A stretch of 64,000 bases of DNA from Pristionchus mayeri. Lineage: Eukaryota; Nematoda; Chromadorea; Rhabditida; Neodiplogasteridae. Shown one piece after another: positions 22,191-35,093 of the stretch (position 1 is the first letter of the stretch; each line of letters starts with the position of its first letter). Both the position numbers and the translations under genes were made by a program. The DNA lies in assembly GCA_036245805.1 (NCBI GenBank), contig BTRK01000004.1:42062907-42126906 (forward strand), written 5' to 3'. Under the pieces are notes generated by a model, which saw only the letters and a program-made list of their open reading frames with translations, was not told the origin of the DNA and did not search any database.

Positions 22191-25100
22191 ATGGCTGACG
22201 AATTGTCCCCGATCGAACAGCTTCCTGAGGAAATACTGCATGAGATAATCGACAATGCCCCCGAATCGATTCCTGCTCTGAAACTGGTAAGTAATTTTTA
22301 AATTTGTAACAATTCAATTAATGATGTTATTCTGTTAACTGAACTGTTCCAGGTGTCCAAAATATTCAATGATCGAGTAGACGCGTACGTGAAAAGAGCT
22401 AGGGCCAATCGTCTTGTCGACCGGCTGGATCTTGAGTGGCTACAGGTCAGTGAACCGTTTCAGGATTGTGATCAACCTCGTCAGTTTCTTCAAATTAATC
22501 TACCGAAAACAGATCATATTCGTAGCTGTGAATGAATTTTCAGAGAAGAAACATGTTGCGCGTGCTGTAAAGGTTGACACTATTGGCGCGTGCTGTACTA
22601 TGTTTGTTATCTCATAACGAAATTCAAAAATACATACACAACTCTCGATTGGAGATGAATTATGCTACTTATGTTTACACAATCATTGTATTGTTCTAGG
22701 TGGGTTTAACGAGAGTAACTGTTGGCCTCCCTCTGTACAGAGTGCATCTGTTCAAGCTTCGACTCAACCATTTTGTGATCAGTGATGTATTTCCCTGGAG
22801 TTGGATCGATTCAAGCTATCCAGAGGGACGAAACATTGTGGTTATTTTTTTCTGTTTTACTTTGGTATATCCATTTAATCTTTATTATTTTCTCAATTAC
22901 ATCCGTATAACTGGAAATTCCTTGTTTCGGATGATCCGTTGCAATATTTTACATTTTACCTCCTACGTACGCCCACCCGTACGACGGAAGACGTACTGGA
23001 CAGACTGAACATATGTATCGGTGGGATGAGCGATGCTTCATACAAACAGGGACTTGGAGAGGTGAACAAATATCTATAAATTTGCTTCATAGCCACTACA
23101 ACAACAACATACTATAATATGACAATATAAATAGTATAAATTTAGGCACACCTATACGTAAGCGATTCTACACCAGATCTGCGTGGACAACAACAACTCC
23201 ATTTTCAAAAGCGGATAAAAGGGATTACAATTCGTGGATTTCATTATGGTGGAAATAACTCTAATGAGGATGTGTTGGTATGATTTTGTTTTATTCAAAA
23301 ATAAATCACGAATTTCAGCGACTTTATAAACCAATTTAATGACGAGCACAATGTCGACCATCTCAACTTGAGGATTATGGAGACAACAGCTTCTGATCCA
23401 GGTACCTATGGCGAAAACAAAGAATCACCTTAGTTAAACTGCTTGATTTGTTACTCGTGATATCTTTCGTGAACAATCTCATCTCTGAAATAGCACTGTA
23501 CATTCTCAATTTCCAACGAACTGTGACCATTTTAGAATAACAAGTCGAAAAGTAGAGGTTGCTCGAAAAATGATACATTCTCCTCCTATAAGTATCTCAT
23601 TGACTAATCGGCTGAAAAAATGAGTAATGAAGAGATGTTTACTTGCATAACGAACGATACATTTCAGTCAACGCACTCCTTAGCTTCTCATCACGAGTTC
23701 GCTTGCTTTACCCCAATCAGTACTTTATATCGGCAAACCATTGGACATACATGTTCGGACTTCAGAACGTTGAATGGGCTGATATCATACTGGCTATGCT
23801 TGGCAGAGGTATGAAATATGAACTATTAATATTCGGCCTGTTTAATCTGTCAGAAATGTGCGAGAAAAGTTGCGTAAAAAGTTCGCGAACTTCTGATTCT
23901 CTCCTGTTCGTGTACTCTCTCTCTTTCTCTAACCAGGTCGTTGAAAAGTTCACGAACTTTTCGACGAACTATGTTCGAAAATCATACTTTTCTTTTGTTT
24001 TACTTATTTTTATAAACTATTTTTGCTTTTAACTTATGACTTCATATAATGACAACCTTCCCTTAGCTGGAATAGCTTCAGAATACAGCGTAGTGAAAGT
24101 AAATAGGGTTGGAGTATTTTTTTCGAAAATGGGTCACCACTTTCCCCACCCTGTAATGTCAAGTTATTCCATCAGAGGGAAGGTTGTTCTTATAAGCAGT
24201 CATAAGTTGAAAGCAAAAATAATTGATAAAAATAAGTAAAACAAAAGAAAAGTACGAATTTCGAATATAGTTCGTCGAAAAGTTCGTGAACTTTTCAAGG
24301 AGCTGCGTGAAAAGTTAGAGAAAGGCGAGAGAGCACGCGTTCTTGAGAGAGGGAAAAGGAAGCAGTGATTGTTTACTTCATTTTCCCTCTCTCAAGAATG
24401 CGTGCTCTCTCGCCTTTCTCTAACTTTTCACGCAGCTTTTCACTTTTCTTTTCACGCAGCAGCAGTGATTGTTTACTTCCTTTTCCCTCTCTCAAGAATG
24501 CGTGCTCTCTCGCCTTTCTCTAACTTTTCACGCAGCTCCTTGAAAAGTTCGTTAAAAACCGGCATTAATTCGTTCGAAATTCGTACTTTTCTTTTGTTTT
24601 ACTTATTTTTATCAATTATTTTTGCTCTTAACTTATGACTGCGTATAAGAACAACCTTCCCTCTGATGGAATAGCTTGACATTACAGGGTGGGGAAAGTG
24701 GTGACCCATTTTCGAAAAAAATACTCCAACCGTGTTTACTTTCACTACGCTGTATTCTGAAGCTATTCCAGCTAAGGGAAGGTTGTCATTATAAGAAATC
24801 ATAAGTTAAAAGCAAAAATAGTTTATAAAAGTAAGTAAAACAAAAGAAAAGTATGATTTTCGAACACAGTTCGTCGAAAAGTTCGTGAACTTTTCATCGA
24901 CCTGGTTAGAGAAAGAGAGAGAGCATGCGAAATGGAGAGAATCAGAAGTTCGCGAACTTTTTACGCAACTTTTTCTCGCACATTTCTGACAGATTAAACA
25001 GGCCGAATATTTATTACTTAAAACGTTGTAATTTAATTAATATTCTAATTATTACATTATTTGTAGACATGAAGCTGGAAACCTTACGCATCAACGGTAT

Positions 25101-25575
25101 GGATGTACCTCGATGCTTACACCTGAAAGCCAAGAAAAACTCAAGAAGGTATTAGATAAAGTAATGTTACGCCGTCAAAATGGATATTGAAGTCAACCAT
25201 ACAGTTGACCTGTGTTAGAACATTAAAAAACATATATCGGTCGCGATTATTTGTATTTATCAGTTAGCATACTGCGCGACATCCCTCTACCCAATTCTCA
25301 TTCAGCTAATTGCTCACTCTCCTGCTTAGTTCGAACTTTCCTCGAGTGAACACAATTTCCGAATTATTGTTTTCAGTTCGTTCCGCAACTGGATAGACCT
25401 GTCTCCTTCGAAGGCTACCACAGTCTGCATCGACGATTTGCTAATTTCATGGACAGAGGATACTCTGTTCGAGGTGAAAATCACTGTCAAAAGTGTACTC
25501 CTATAGTTGCCTATATTCGCATGATTGCATTTCTGTACCAATATGATATTTCTGTAGCGACTCGCGGCGGAATGA
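22191..25575 (+). pseudogene. F-box gene with mutated splice site and frameshift
   Basis: Would encode an SCF adaptor. Exons: 22191-22286 (F-box LPEEILHEIIDNAPESI), 22353-22445, 22700-22837, 22897-23061, 23146-23277, about 23319-23401, 23688-23810, 25067-25147, 25377-25473, a possible last exon from 25558. The start lies 6 bp after a TTCTAG acceptor-like site. Closest relative in the window is the copy at 61536-63528 (same first-exon length, DEHNVDHLNLR shared). Lesions: the acceptor before 22897 reads TTCTCAA where AG is expected although phase and homology both place the exon there; relative to the 61.8 kb copy, exon 8 lacks one base and changes frame; exon 5/6 phases fit only with a weak donor. 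A 1.2 kb foldback sits in intron 7. Confidence 0.75.
23829..25018. mobile_element. Foldback element, family FB1, copy 2
   Basis: Ends AATATTCGGCCTGTTTAATC and GATTAAACAGGCCGAATATT form a perfect inverted repeat that continues for at least 65 bp each side; arms of over 500 bp mirror each other about a centre near 24420 (the stretch 24036-24239 reappears inverted at 24599-24802). Same ends as 612-1652. No transposase. Located in an intron of the F-box pseudogene. Confidence 0.9.
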
Positions 25576-25699
25576 GCATCCAGGCACGAGGTCCTTCCCG
25601 ATCGAGGAATGTAGCAGCCTCGCATCTTGTGGTCTCCTCTGCGAACGACGTCTAGGATCCCGTGCATATTCTCGCAGCAACACTGTCCGTTGTTTACAT

Positions 25700-26966
25700 T
25701 GTTAACTTTTGTTATTATTTGTCATTCTGTGATGTTGCAAACTAAGATCTTAAATGCAATGATGATAGGCATCTATTCATGAAATTCGAATGATTGGAGT
25801 GATGCTAAAAGCTGTTTGCGTCGTGCTTCATTATTTAATGAAAAGATTGGGGAGGTGTTGAGTAGGGTTGTATAGTTAGAGACCGCAAGCCACGCCCACT
25901 TCCGGGAATACCGAATTCGCTATAAATTCGCAAGAGCTCCGACAGTCGGAATTCTTGACCAAATTGGAAGATCAAAAGCGATTTCTGTAGCTCTTGGGAT
26001 CCTTCACAAATGACCACTGGAGCAGTTTAATTAGACAACTCTAATTAGGCCAGCATACTCTAATTAAAATCAGAATAGGCGTAAAATGGGCCATTGTACT
26101 CGTGAACAGCTGTTCCACTCGTGGTTTGCAGGTCACATCATTCAAATACATGACAGATGGATCATTTTCCTGACTGTCGGAATGATTAAAAGATTTCAAA
26201 CACAAATTTGCAAAAAAGTGCAAACCACTTACATCCGGGCGGATTATGTTTCGGGCATTAGAGGTAGAGCTCTACCACTACACCAATTGAACGACTGGTG
26301 GTTTGTGATCAAGAATGATACATTAACTTGCTCCTTTGCGATGTGTTCACGCTGTCCCGATTTTGCGCATTTTTTCATTGAGAGCGAGATTAAGGTGTTT
26401 AGATTATAATTCGGCGCAGGGTTAAGATATCGATCTAAATCAAAAAGTATGGTCTTATTTATGACGCCGTATTTCTAAGGTTCGGACAAACTTTGGCACA
26501 CCAATTTTTTGAAAATATTGTTTTCGGGGTTGTTTTCGACGCTGATAACGATGGTCAGCTTTATTTTGCATAGTTGACCTCTAATAACGCGCTGCGGCGC
26601 ACTCGGAAACGGCGACTTTTCCGGTTTATACTGTATATTTCCATTAAATGTTGCTCTAGAAACATGAAAATTGACTTGGTGGGGGTAATTTTTGATTCTC
26701 TACACGCACAACTACAAACCATCACCATAACAGATCGTATTCATTGCTTTCCGCACCGGATCTATGCTTAAACCTCAAAAGTGCAAGTCACCAATTTCAG
26801 AGCAGATAGTACACCTTGTCGGTAGGCCAGAAAACGATTTTTGTGCAAATCTCATTCCGGTGATGTGAGATATGATCATGTGAAGTTTCGAGATTCGAAA
26901 TGGACCTGTTCTTTCTATCCGCACCAAGGAACATGAGTCCTTTTGTGTTCGACCCCCTCCTTTGCC
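25700..26966. other. Non-coding interval
   Basis: No convincing exon. A tRNA-like D arm on the minus strand near 26262-26290 has no matching T arm. Otherwise AT-rich. Confidence 0.4.
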
Positions 26967-27035
26967 AAAATGGTTCAATTGGTAAAACATTCGGCTGGCG
27001 TCCGTTCATCTGTGGGTTCAAATCCCCTCCATTTT
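26967..27035 (+). other. tRNA-like sequence, degenerate
   Basis: A perfect 7-bp outer stem (AAAATGG with CCATTTT), D-arm-like GGTTCAATTGGTAAAACA and B-box-like GGGTTCAAATCCCC. The total is only 69 nt and the anticodon stem is short, so it is probably a tRNA pseudogene or SINE remnant. Confidence 0.45.
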
Positions 27036-27666
27036 TCGATATTAATAAAAACCATTAGGCCATTATAAAAACATTATAAAAACCATTATAAATATCATTA
27101 GGGTTCCATTGGGCACACAAACTATTTTGTGAGATGGTTTTGGCAGAATGTCTTGTGGTCTCTATGTTACATAGACTATGTATGGTCCACACTTATTATC
27201 TACATTGTGCACCCTCTCACTTGATAGGCGAGTGAGTAAGGGCGATTTGCAAATCGACTGGTGGAGTTGAATCGATTCGCTCCCTTATCACTCGTGTGTA
27301 TCAGTAACGCGAGTGAGATCCATGTCCGCGATGGTTTCGACATCACTTACACTTTTAATTTTGTTTTCCGCTGCAAGAATGTTGTAGAACAAATAGTTTA
27401 TTCTTGCAAAATTATATGCAGCTCATTCTGCGACTTTTACATTTGACAATTATCTAATATTGAGAGTGTAGAGTGATTTCTAACATCGGCTGTTTTTTTC
27501 CCAAGTGATCATCTATTTTTATTCTTTTATACAACTCAATTGCACATGAAAATAGTGCATGCTCGCTCGTATTATGGTGAAGTCGAGTAGAATTGTCATC
27601 ATATCACATTTTGTATCGATTTTTTCCTATCGAAATCAATTGTGTTTTATTATGCAGACATTTTCG

Positions 27667-29178
27667 ATGTTTCATATGCCTGAGTGTCCGCCAATAAAAA
27701 GGGCGCACTACTGTGCGCGTCACCCACATACTCAAGAAAGCCCAACAGGGGAAAGTATATTGGATAAGTTACCAGAAGTGTTACTTCACCAACTTTTCGA
27801 CCACACTCCCAGTTCGATCATGAATCTGAAAATGGTTGCATTTCTGTATTAGGTTGCCTAATCTCGAGCATTATAGGTTTGTCATACTCTAAGACAAATA
27901 GTCGAAAGATACATTCAACAAGCCAGAACAGTGCTGCTCATTGATAAGATTGAAGTTTGCTGGTCAAAGAAGAGAGTATGTTTTATTCTGTGATTCATTG
28001 ATGACACGTTAGTTATTTGTAGGTTATTAGAATATTTGTCCCGACCGACAAATCAGATTTGTTCGAATTGCGTCTCAAACATTTCGTCATCAGCGCACAG
28101 TTCTCGAGATCCAGAATCATGAGATATTGCAAAGAATCACACATGGTAATATTGATATTCAAATAGATGACAACCCACATGTTCAGATGTATTTTTTAGA
28201 CTTCAAAAAAATCAGAAAAAATTCCGAAGGATCTATAATTGATCGATTAAATGCTTGTCTGGGTGGAGTTTGCTCAAACTCGTTGGAACGTCGATCTACT
28301 ACAAAGGTATACATAAAAACTATATTTTTAAAAATATATTGATGCAGTTTGTATTCGAACATCAATTTGACGAAAGATGTCGCGGTATCGTTCGTAAAAT
28401 ACTTCGCGGGCTCAACATCTACGAGTTGCGAGTCGAATGTGCAGACGATGAAGATTGGTCAGAAATGTATCATTTCTTTCATACAAATGTTTTATTCAGC
28501 GCATTTATCTGTCAGCTCATTGAAGCACACGCGGTTGATGCCATCAGTCTCACCGTGTTTTCACCCACTATATCAGATCCAGGTATGGGACTAGGAGCTA
28601 TACGTTGTTTTGCTGAAATCATGTGAGATTTGCGGAACCAATTGGAAGAAGACATCTCACTAGCTTTCTATGTAAGAACTTTGCCGGATCCGCGAAGGCG
28701 CCAAGATTCACCTATTTTTCAGTGGAAGCTCTTTTTTCATTCGCTAAACGAGTCCGTTCCATCCAGTTAGTTCAACGGTGTTGACCTCAGATAGACAGGG
28801 GGGCCCCGTACATGCTTGGGCTCATCAAAGCTGATTGGCCGAGAATATTCCTTGACATGTTGGCAACAAGTGAGACGCAAATAATCAATTATTATATTGA
28901 ATCAATAAAAATATGTATGAAATTGGATACGTTGCATATAAGAAATTGTTATGATGGATACATTTCGCCGGGCAACATACAAAGCCTAAAGAAAGTAGGT
29001 TGTTTACTTTATTGTGCTCGTTTCAATCGAAGGTTTACATTTAAAGGATCTTCCTAAACTCGAGAAGAACATTTGGTTCGAGGCTAAGCCCCTTCTGATT
29101 TTAGAAGAACCTGAATACTTGGACAATGAATATTTAGTTAAAGGTGGATTGCTTGGTTTTCTTTCATACGATACCTAA
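27667..29178 (+). pseudogene. F-box gene with frameshifts
   Basis: Exons: 27667-27834 (F-box LDKLPEVLLHQLFDHTP), 27877-27975, 28023-about 28306, 28348-28582, a short exon after the acceptor at about 28738, then about 28812-28997 and 29047-29178. The exon at 28023 starts in frame (DLFELRLKHFVIS) but must shift frame near 28095 to reach the continuing similarity (DNPHVQMYFLDFKKI...), and another shift is needed near 28770 before MLGLIKADWPRIFLDML, which matches YMFGLQNVEWADIILAML of the neighbouring F-box copy. Start chosen after a TATGCAG acceptor-like site. Tandem with the F-box copy at 22.2 kb on the same strand. Sequencing error cannot be excluded for single shifts. Confidence 0.65.
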
Positions 29179-29344
29179 TGAAACTCAAATTGTCTAATTA
29201 AATAATGAGTACCAAATCACAACACACACTTAATATATTCAAAGTAGTGAAGCGTGGCAACGCATTTTTCATGATATAACTCATCCTTTATTAGGGACAC
29301 CGGTGGCATTCGAAAAATGAATGAAAAAAAATGAAAAATGACTT

Positions 29345-29640
29345 TTAAAGGGGTGCTCCGGGGAATGAATGTTAGTGAGTCCCACCACATAAATGCTGCG
29401 CTCTCAATGGGAAACTGTAGCGAATTTAGCCTGAGAAAGAGGCGAGAGATAAGATGAGTGAGTGAAACATAAACTAACAAGCCACTACCCTGCGCTGTCA
29501 ATGAACTTTGCGAGTATGTAAATAGCCTCATAGTCGTCTGTGGAACTTCGTACAAAGTGATTTCTGATCGCGTGAGTGGCCTCTTCAATAACCACATTAT
29601 CACTATGGGTGGAAGAACATTCCCCAGAGCACTCCTTTAA
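29345..29640. mobile_element. 296 bp TTAA MITE, copy 2
   Basis: TTAA at both ends (29345-29348, 29637-29640), ends AGGGGTGCTCCGGGGAAT and ATTCCCCAGAGCACTCCT. Same length as copy 1 at 5097-5392 and aligned in opposite orientation (shared ACTTCGTACAAAG and GCCTCATAGTCGT-type blocks). No coding capacity. Confidence 0.85.
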
Positions 29641-30029
29641 CAATAAAAAAGTTGTATTATGATATTATAATAATATCAATACTTCATTGATACTAATTAT
29701 GCAATACTTCAGTGAAACATTATACGCTCATCATAAAGCACATCTCGAGATGAAAATATGTCGTCACTGCCTGGATTCTACAAATTTTCAGCTCCAATTT
29801 ATGACTATTCTTATGTATTCAGTGTTGAGTCTGTGAAATGATGTCCGCTAAATTTAGTTACCATTTATCCGAGTGATAAATGTGAGGCGTTTATTGATGT
29901 ACTTCTTAGAGGTCGGAATCAATTGTTTTGCTAACTCATTCAATTATTTTCGTATATCGTTGTGCTGATTGTTTTCGAGAGACAAATGCATCAATGAGAA
30001 GAAATAAAACCAAATGCACATTTTCGCAA

Positions 30030-30100
30030 AATGCTTCGCATGTCGAGAATAGAAACCGGGCAGCCTAGGTGAAAACCGTAAACCACTAGACCACATGGGA
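30030..30100 (-). pseudogene. tRNA-Glu pseudogene
   Basis: Minus-strand match to the tRNA-Glu genes: the 5' half TCCCATGTGGTCTAGTGGTT is kept, but a 6-7 bp stretch before the anticodon is lost, the T arm is mutated and the 3' acceptor strand is broken. It lies about 1.1 kb downstream of PPP-like copy A, just as an intact tRNA-Glu lies 0.4 kb downstream of copy B. Confidence 0.85.
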
Positions 30101-31209
30101 TCATGAGGATATTGCAAACTTCTCAACAAACGATAATGTTACGATAACGTTTATGCTACTTGGGTAGGGAGTCATACTTCATGCACAAATGCGATGAGCT
30201 TCTTCGATCTTTCGAAATACCTTGACAAGAAATTGTGAAATGTCATAAATGTGAGTGAATTAAAAAATCTAGGGATATCTCGACTTAAAAGTCGTTTGAG
30301 TAACTATAATAACCTTCCTTTTTCGTTCACCAGGATGCCCGCAGTGACTTAGTTATGATTCTGCTTTGAATATATTCACTTGTGTAAAATTTTGAAATGC
30401 ATATTTCGAAACAGTTGTTAGTATCGGATGACTCAAGGCAGGGCAAAGTTGCAGGTAAACAGAGCACAACTCCATCTCCCGCATCTCAATCACCCACAGA
30501 AATTAACAGAGAGTACCGCCAACACTGACCGAAATGGAATGGTGAAAGGGGAAATTAAGGTTGAGAGAGGGAAAAGGATGAGCACGAGATGGCGGGCAGG
30601 GCGAGAGATGACGTAGTGTAACTGAATGCGAGTTTATGTGAGATGAGTCACGTCTTATGCAGGGTTGATGAAACACCAACCACCATTTCTCCGGGACAAC
30701 ATCGGTGACAGTGAATAAACAACGCGTTGGGAAATATGCAACACGTTGATTAGCATTATTTCCAAAGCGTTGATTATTTATCGCACTGAAAACAACGTGT
30801 TGTTTAAAAATTTGTTTGTTTTCGACACTACATGCACGGCCTAGATCTCCACAACGATATGAAGCTCCGACATTTTCACATTGATAGATCCATTCCAGAG
30901 ATATCGCTAGTTCGCTGGGAGTCAAATCTGGGAAAGCTCAGGCAACGAGTGAGAGAGTACGCGCCTTGAAGAGTGTTCCGTCGCTAATTGAAACATATTT
31001 CAAAATATAACTTCACAACAATCGATAATTCACACAGTGTTTATGCTACTCGGTTAAGGAGCGACCTCTGATACAGTAATCAGAATACAGTAATCCGACG
31101 AGAAAACAGCTTCTCAATGTCGGTTCGTTGAGCCTGAACAAGGTAAGGTATTAGTCACTAAAAATATGAGTCGTTTGAGTCAATATAAATAATATACAAT
31201 ATTGCCTTA
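30101..31209. other. Non-coding interval downstream of PPP-like copy A
   Basis: A long minus-strand open frame (30503-30925) has no family resemblance and overlaps repeat-like sequence (imperfect inverted AACACGTTG/CAACGTGTT motifs near 30715-30805). Segment 30325-30440 resembles 10225-10385. Confidence 0.4.
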
Positions 31210-31602
31210 CTAAAATCCGGATCCCATGTTGATCATGAAATAGCCTTCGTGAGACTCATCGGGAAATGAGCCTGTAAAACGAATTAACAGTCCGGTTACT
31301 CTAATCATCTTAATGCGCACTCTCGTCTCTCATGTGTGTTCAGTATTATCAACTATGTTTGAAAGGACAGGTTTCCCCTAAAACTTCACCTCTTATTAGT
31401 GATGCTCGATTAATAAATAAAGCGAAAATAAATAAATAAATAATCTTTAACTCACGAAGGAACGAGCTGGGCTCAACGCCGGGTCTGCAGATGCAGGGGC
31501 GGATATGACAAATAGGAATAACCCTCAGGGTTGCGGCGGCGTTCTTCTGCAACAAGTTTACAATGTAAAAACACCTTTCCCTCCCTCAATGAATCTATCG
31601 TT

Positions 31603-31716
31603 TCTCTCTCTCTCATGAGCTGTGACCAGCTCTCCACTATTCCCTCTCTCTCATGAGCTGTGACCAGCTCTCCACTATTCCCTCTCTCTCATGAGCTGTG
31701 ACCAGCTCTCCACTAT
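31603..31716. repeat. Minisatellite, 38 bp x 3
   Basis: Three near-identical 38 bp units, each with ATGAGCTGTGACCAGCTCTC (at 31615, 31653, 31691), in the intron between exons 12 and 13 of PPP-like copy A. Each unit holds a small GAGCTG/CAGCTC palindrome. Confidence 0.95.
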
Positions 31717-33765
31717 GTTTATTGTGGATAAACCTTGCTTTCACTACGTCCTCTCTCGTTTACTACGACACTACAAGAGACACGGACACAAAACTAAATA
31801 ATTTGATGGGAACTATCGAAAACTATTTACCTTACCTTCTCGGGTCCGGAGCTGCTAGTGACGTTGATGAGGAAATCGTTGTAGCGGTGAGCGCCCTCGC
31901 TCACCGACTGCAAATTTGATTTGGTTTCAGCATATATCGAGTATTCTTCAAGGATTCATTGAAATAGAGTAAATTTTAAGGACATACATCCACATTTTCA
32001 CACCCAGTAAGCACTCCTGAATTGGAATGAAATATTACCATTACTACCAGACCGTTGATTACTCTAACCTGGTGACTTCAGATCAGGAACATCATCCCGA
32101 GGCGGTCGAGTGTCGACTTGAGTACATCAGCGCCGAAGCAGACGCTGACTCCGCGGTCGACGTTCGGCTCGAATCTGATTTTAAACAAGTGTAAAAGAAA
32201 ACGTAGCAATCAAGTAAACAGCTGATACCACGAAAGGCACATGAAATTCGCGATAATCTTGATAAGTGAGATTCAAGCAATAGCTATTGTACAGTCGCTA
32301 ATTCGAGTAATCTGTGCACTATTGCACACGTCCAATACTATCTGTAGAAGGAGCGAGTGCGTGTGATGGGTAAAGACGAATTTCTTTATTTTCCGAATTT
32401 CTAGCAATCACCCGCTGAGTTCCTCCTTGAAGTCGGCCCAGAGTAGATCAGCTCTTGCTTCTCCACGTGCTCCAGCGGCTTCGGAATCTGATCAAATGAA
32501 TATATCGATGACAATTGCATAGTTGAAATAAACAAAAAAAATTGGGAATTCATTGTAAGCTGATAGAATCAAAACGCATATTTTAAATAATTATATCGAC
32601 AAGAAACCAATTCTGAAATATTTTCGTAAAGGCCAAAGATCAATTCCTACTCCGCGAATGTCGTCCAGACTGGTCAGCTTCGGCGAGATTCCTCCGTGCA
32701 CGAAAAGAAGATGGAGTCTCCCTGAAAGAGAACGGTGCTATGCTCATTATGTCTGTTGAATTGATTGGCAAATTGCTAAAAACGGACCATAGTAACAAGC
32801 GAGTGGCATGTGATTGAAAACTTCTCGAAGAGGTCCGCAGCCAGGTCCGCAGTCGAAGAGGTCCACTAAAAACAAGTTTAATTAATTTGTAATAATTTTT
32901 TTTAAATTTAAAACATCGATTTCAATTATACCTGGTCGAACTTGCGATAGAGTTCCGCCCTGAATCCCTTGGCGTAGTTGACCTCGCGCGTTTCGTGGTT
33001 ACCGCGCAGCATGATCACCTAGAAGTTTCAAGATATATTTCAAGAAATGATGTCACGGCCTCTTCAATCTATACACTATTTTGCTTCTCAACCAGTCATG
33101 AACTTTAATAATTTTCAGAATACATTATGTAAAATGAGGCTAAAACATTCTCAAAATGTATGCATATCGTGATGTTGCAATTGTTTACATTGTTATTGTT
33201 ACTGCATTGTTAGAAATATTGAAATACCTTTCTGCCATGCTCAGCGATCTTCATCGAGAAGAGGAACATGAGCACCTCCAGCGAGTGGTATCCACTGAAA
33301 GAGATCAAAGATCAAATAATTTTTGAAATATCAAAGATCAATTTTTGCGAGCAATAACTTGTAGACCAAGCATCGTGTTAGAGAAGGACATGCTAGTTGA
33401 GTATAATTCTGATCACGAAACAGCACTGATTGATATATCAGTGCTGTTTCATGATCAAACAAAAAAAATAAACAAAAAAAAATATCTCTCTTCGGATCAA
33501 CGATCAAATGTGCGAATATTCAAGATAAACTTGAATATTAAATTTTAATTTTTCTGAAAGATATTCTTCATTGAGCGGGAAAACGTGAAACTAATATAAA
33601 CTAATAAAAAAATCCACTGACTAGTCGACGTAGTTGCCCAGAAAGAGGAAGTCATGGAGGAAGTGGGCGGGCAGGTAGGCCCCCGCAGTCTGCTGCTTGT
33701 TGTAGTTGTTGAAGAGCCGACGGAGGTCGTACAGCTGGAATTATAATATAATACAGTCGCGCCCA

Positions 33766-35093
33766 TAAGTCACCGGACACTTTTGGAATGGGTTTGAACT
33801 TTTTGCTCAGTAAATGTTCTGCGGCTGGAACGTTATGCTCCGAATTCATCCGAGATTTTTATTTTTGATATTTGGGTATGATGCAATAGCCTAGTCATTG
33901 CGTAGTGATGACGCAATCAAAATGCACTTTTTTTCAAAACGGCATTATTCTTACATGGACTTTTTCCTGCTGGCTAAATTTTCCGAGGTTGGAGTCATGC
34001 CCGAGGCCTACCCAGAAAAAAAATTTGAGGTTGCTGCGCACATTTGCTGCAGCCTTGCTGCAAAATCGAGGGAGATCTCGGCTCCTAGTCCAGCTATAAA
34101 TTCGTTCAAGGCATCAAAATGATCGCCATCATGAACCCAGATGATCCTCAGAATATGAAAACAATATCTCGAAATTTACCCTCAGGGCATGAAAAAATCA
34201 CTTTTTTTGTATGACCATTTTTTGGACAACCATAATTTGTGGAAAAGTTAGGTAAAAATCTGGTTTTGGCATAGGAATGTTCAAAATGTATTGAAGGACT
34301 GATGCTCCTCTTTTTAGAGCGATTGAATATATCTCCTGTCCGCGGCGACCCTTTATCGGAGGAAAACTAGGGTCGGGAAACACCCTGTTTGTCCACTCCG
34401 TTGTCTGCACTCTCTCGCCCATAGTGGTAAACAGAGTGTTTCCCGAATCTAGTATCCCTCCGGAAAACGCACGTCATGGGCAGGAGAGATATCCAATCGC
34501 TCTAAAAAGTGGAGCATCGGTCCTTCAATGCATTTTGAACATTCCGATGCCAAAACCAGATTTTTACCTAAGTTTTCCACAAACTTATGGATGTCCAAAA
34601 AATGGTCATACAAAAAAGTGATTTTTTTCAGCCCTGAGGGTAAATTTCGAGATATTGTTTTCATATTCTGAGGATCATCTGGGTTCATGATAGCGATCAT
34701 TTTGATGCCTTGAACGAATTTATAGCTGGAATAGGAGTCGAAATCTGAATTTCCGACCTCGATTTTGCAGCAAGGCTGCTGCAAATGTGCGGTTGCGCAG
34801 CAACCTCACTTTTTTTTTTTCTGGGTAGGCCTCGGGCATGACTCCAACCTCGGAAAGTTTGGCCAGCAGGAAAAAATCCATGTAAGAAGGAGGACAAAAT
34901 CCGTTTTAAAAAAGTATATTTTGATTGCGTCATCACTTCGCAATGACTAGGCTATTGCATCATACCCCAATATCATAAAGAAAAATTTCGGATGAATTCG
35001 GTGCATAACGTTCTAGCCTCAGAATGATATATTTGCTTAGGTAAAAGTTCAAACCCATTCCAAAAGTGTCCGGTGACTTATGGGCGCGAATAT
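33766..35093. mobile_element. Foldback element, about 1.33 kb, in PPP-like copy A intron
   Basis: Ends CGCGCCCATAAGTCACCGGA and TCCGGTGACTTATGGGCGCG are inverted, and almost the whole element is symmetric about about 34430: stretches such as GGTATGATGCAATAGCCTAG recur inverted at the far side. No transposase. Arms are about 650 bp with scattered differences, so it is an old or diversified hairpin. Lies between exons 4 and 5. Confidence 0.9.

Noticed and set aside
24036..24802. Two near-identical 67-codon frames facing each other
   Set aside because: They are the two arms of the FB1 foldback, not genes.
26262..26290. tRNA D-arm-like sequence on the minus strand
   Set aside because: No T arm or acceptor stem at the right distance.
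30503..30925. 140-codon open frame on the minus strand
   Set aside because: No family resemblance, no splice context, overlaps repeat-like inverted words.
31603..31716. Possible CRISPR-like array
   Set aside because: Units are contiguous with no unique spacers; it is a simple 38 bp minisatellite in a eukaryotic intron.
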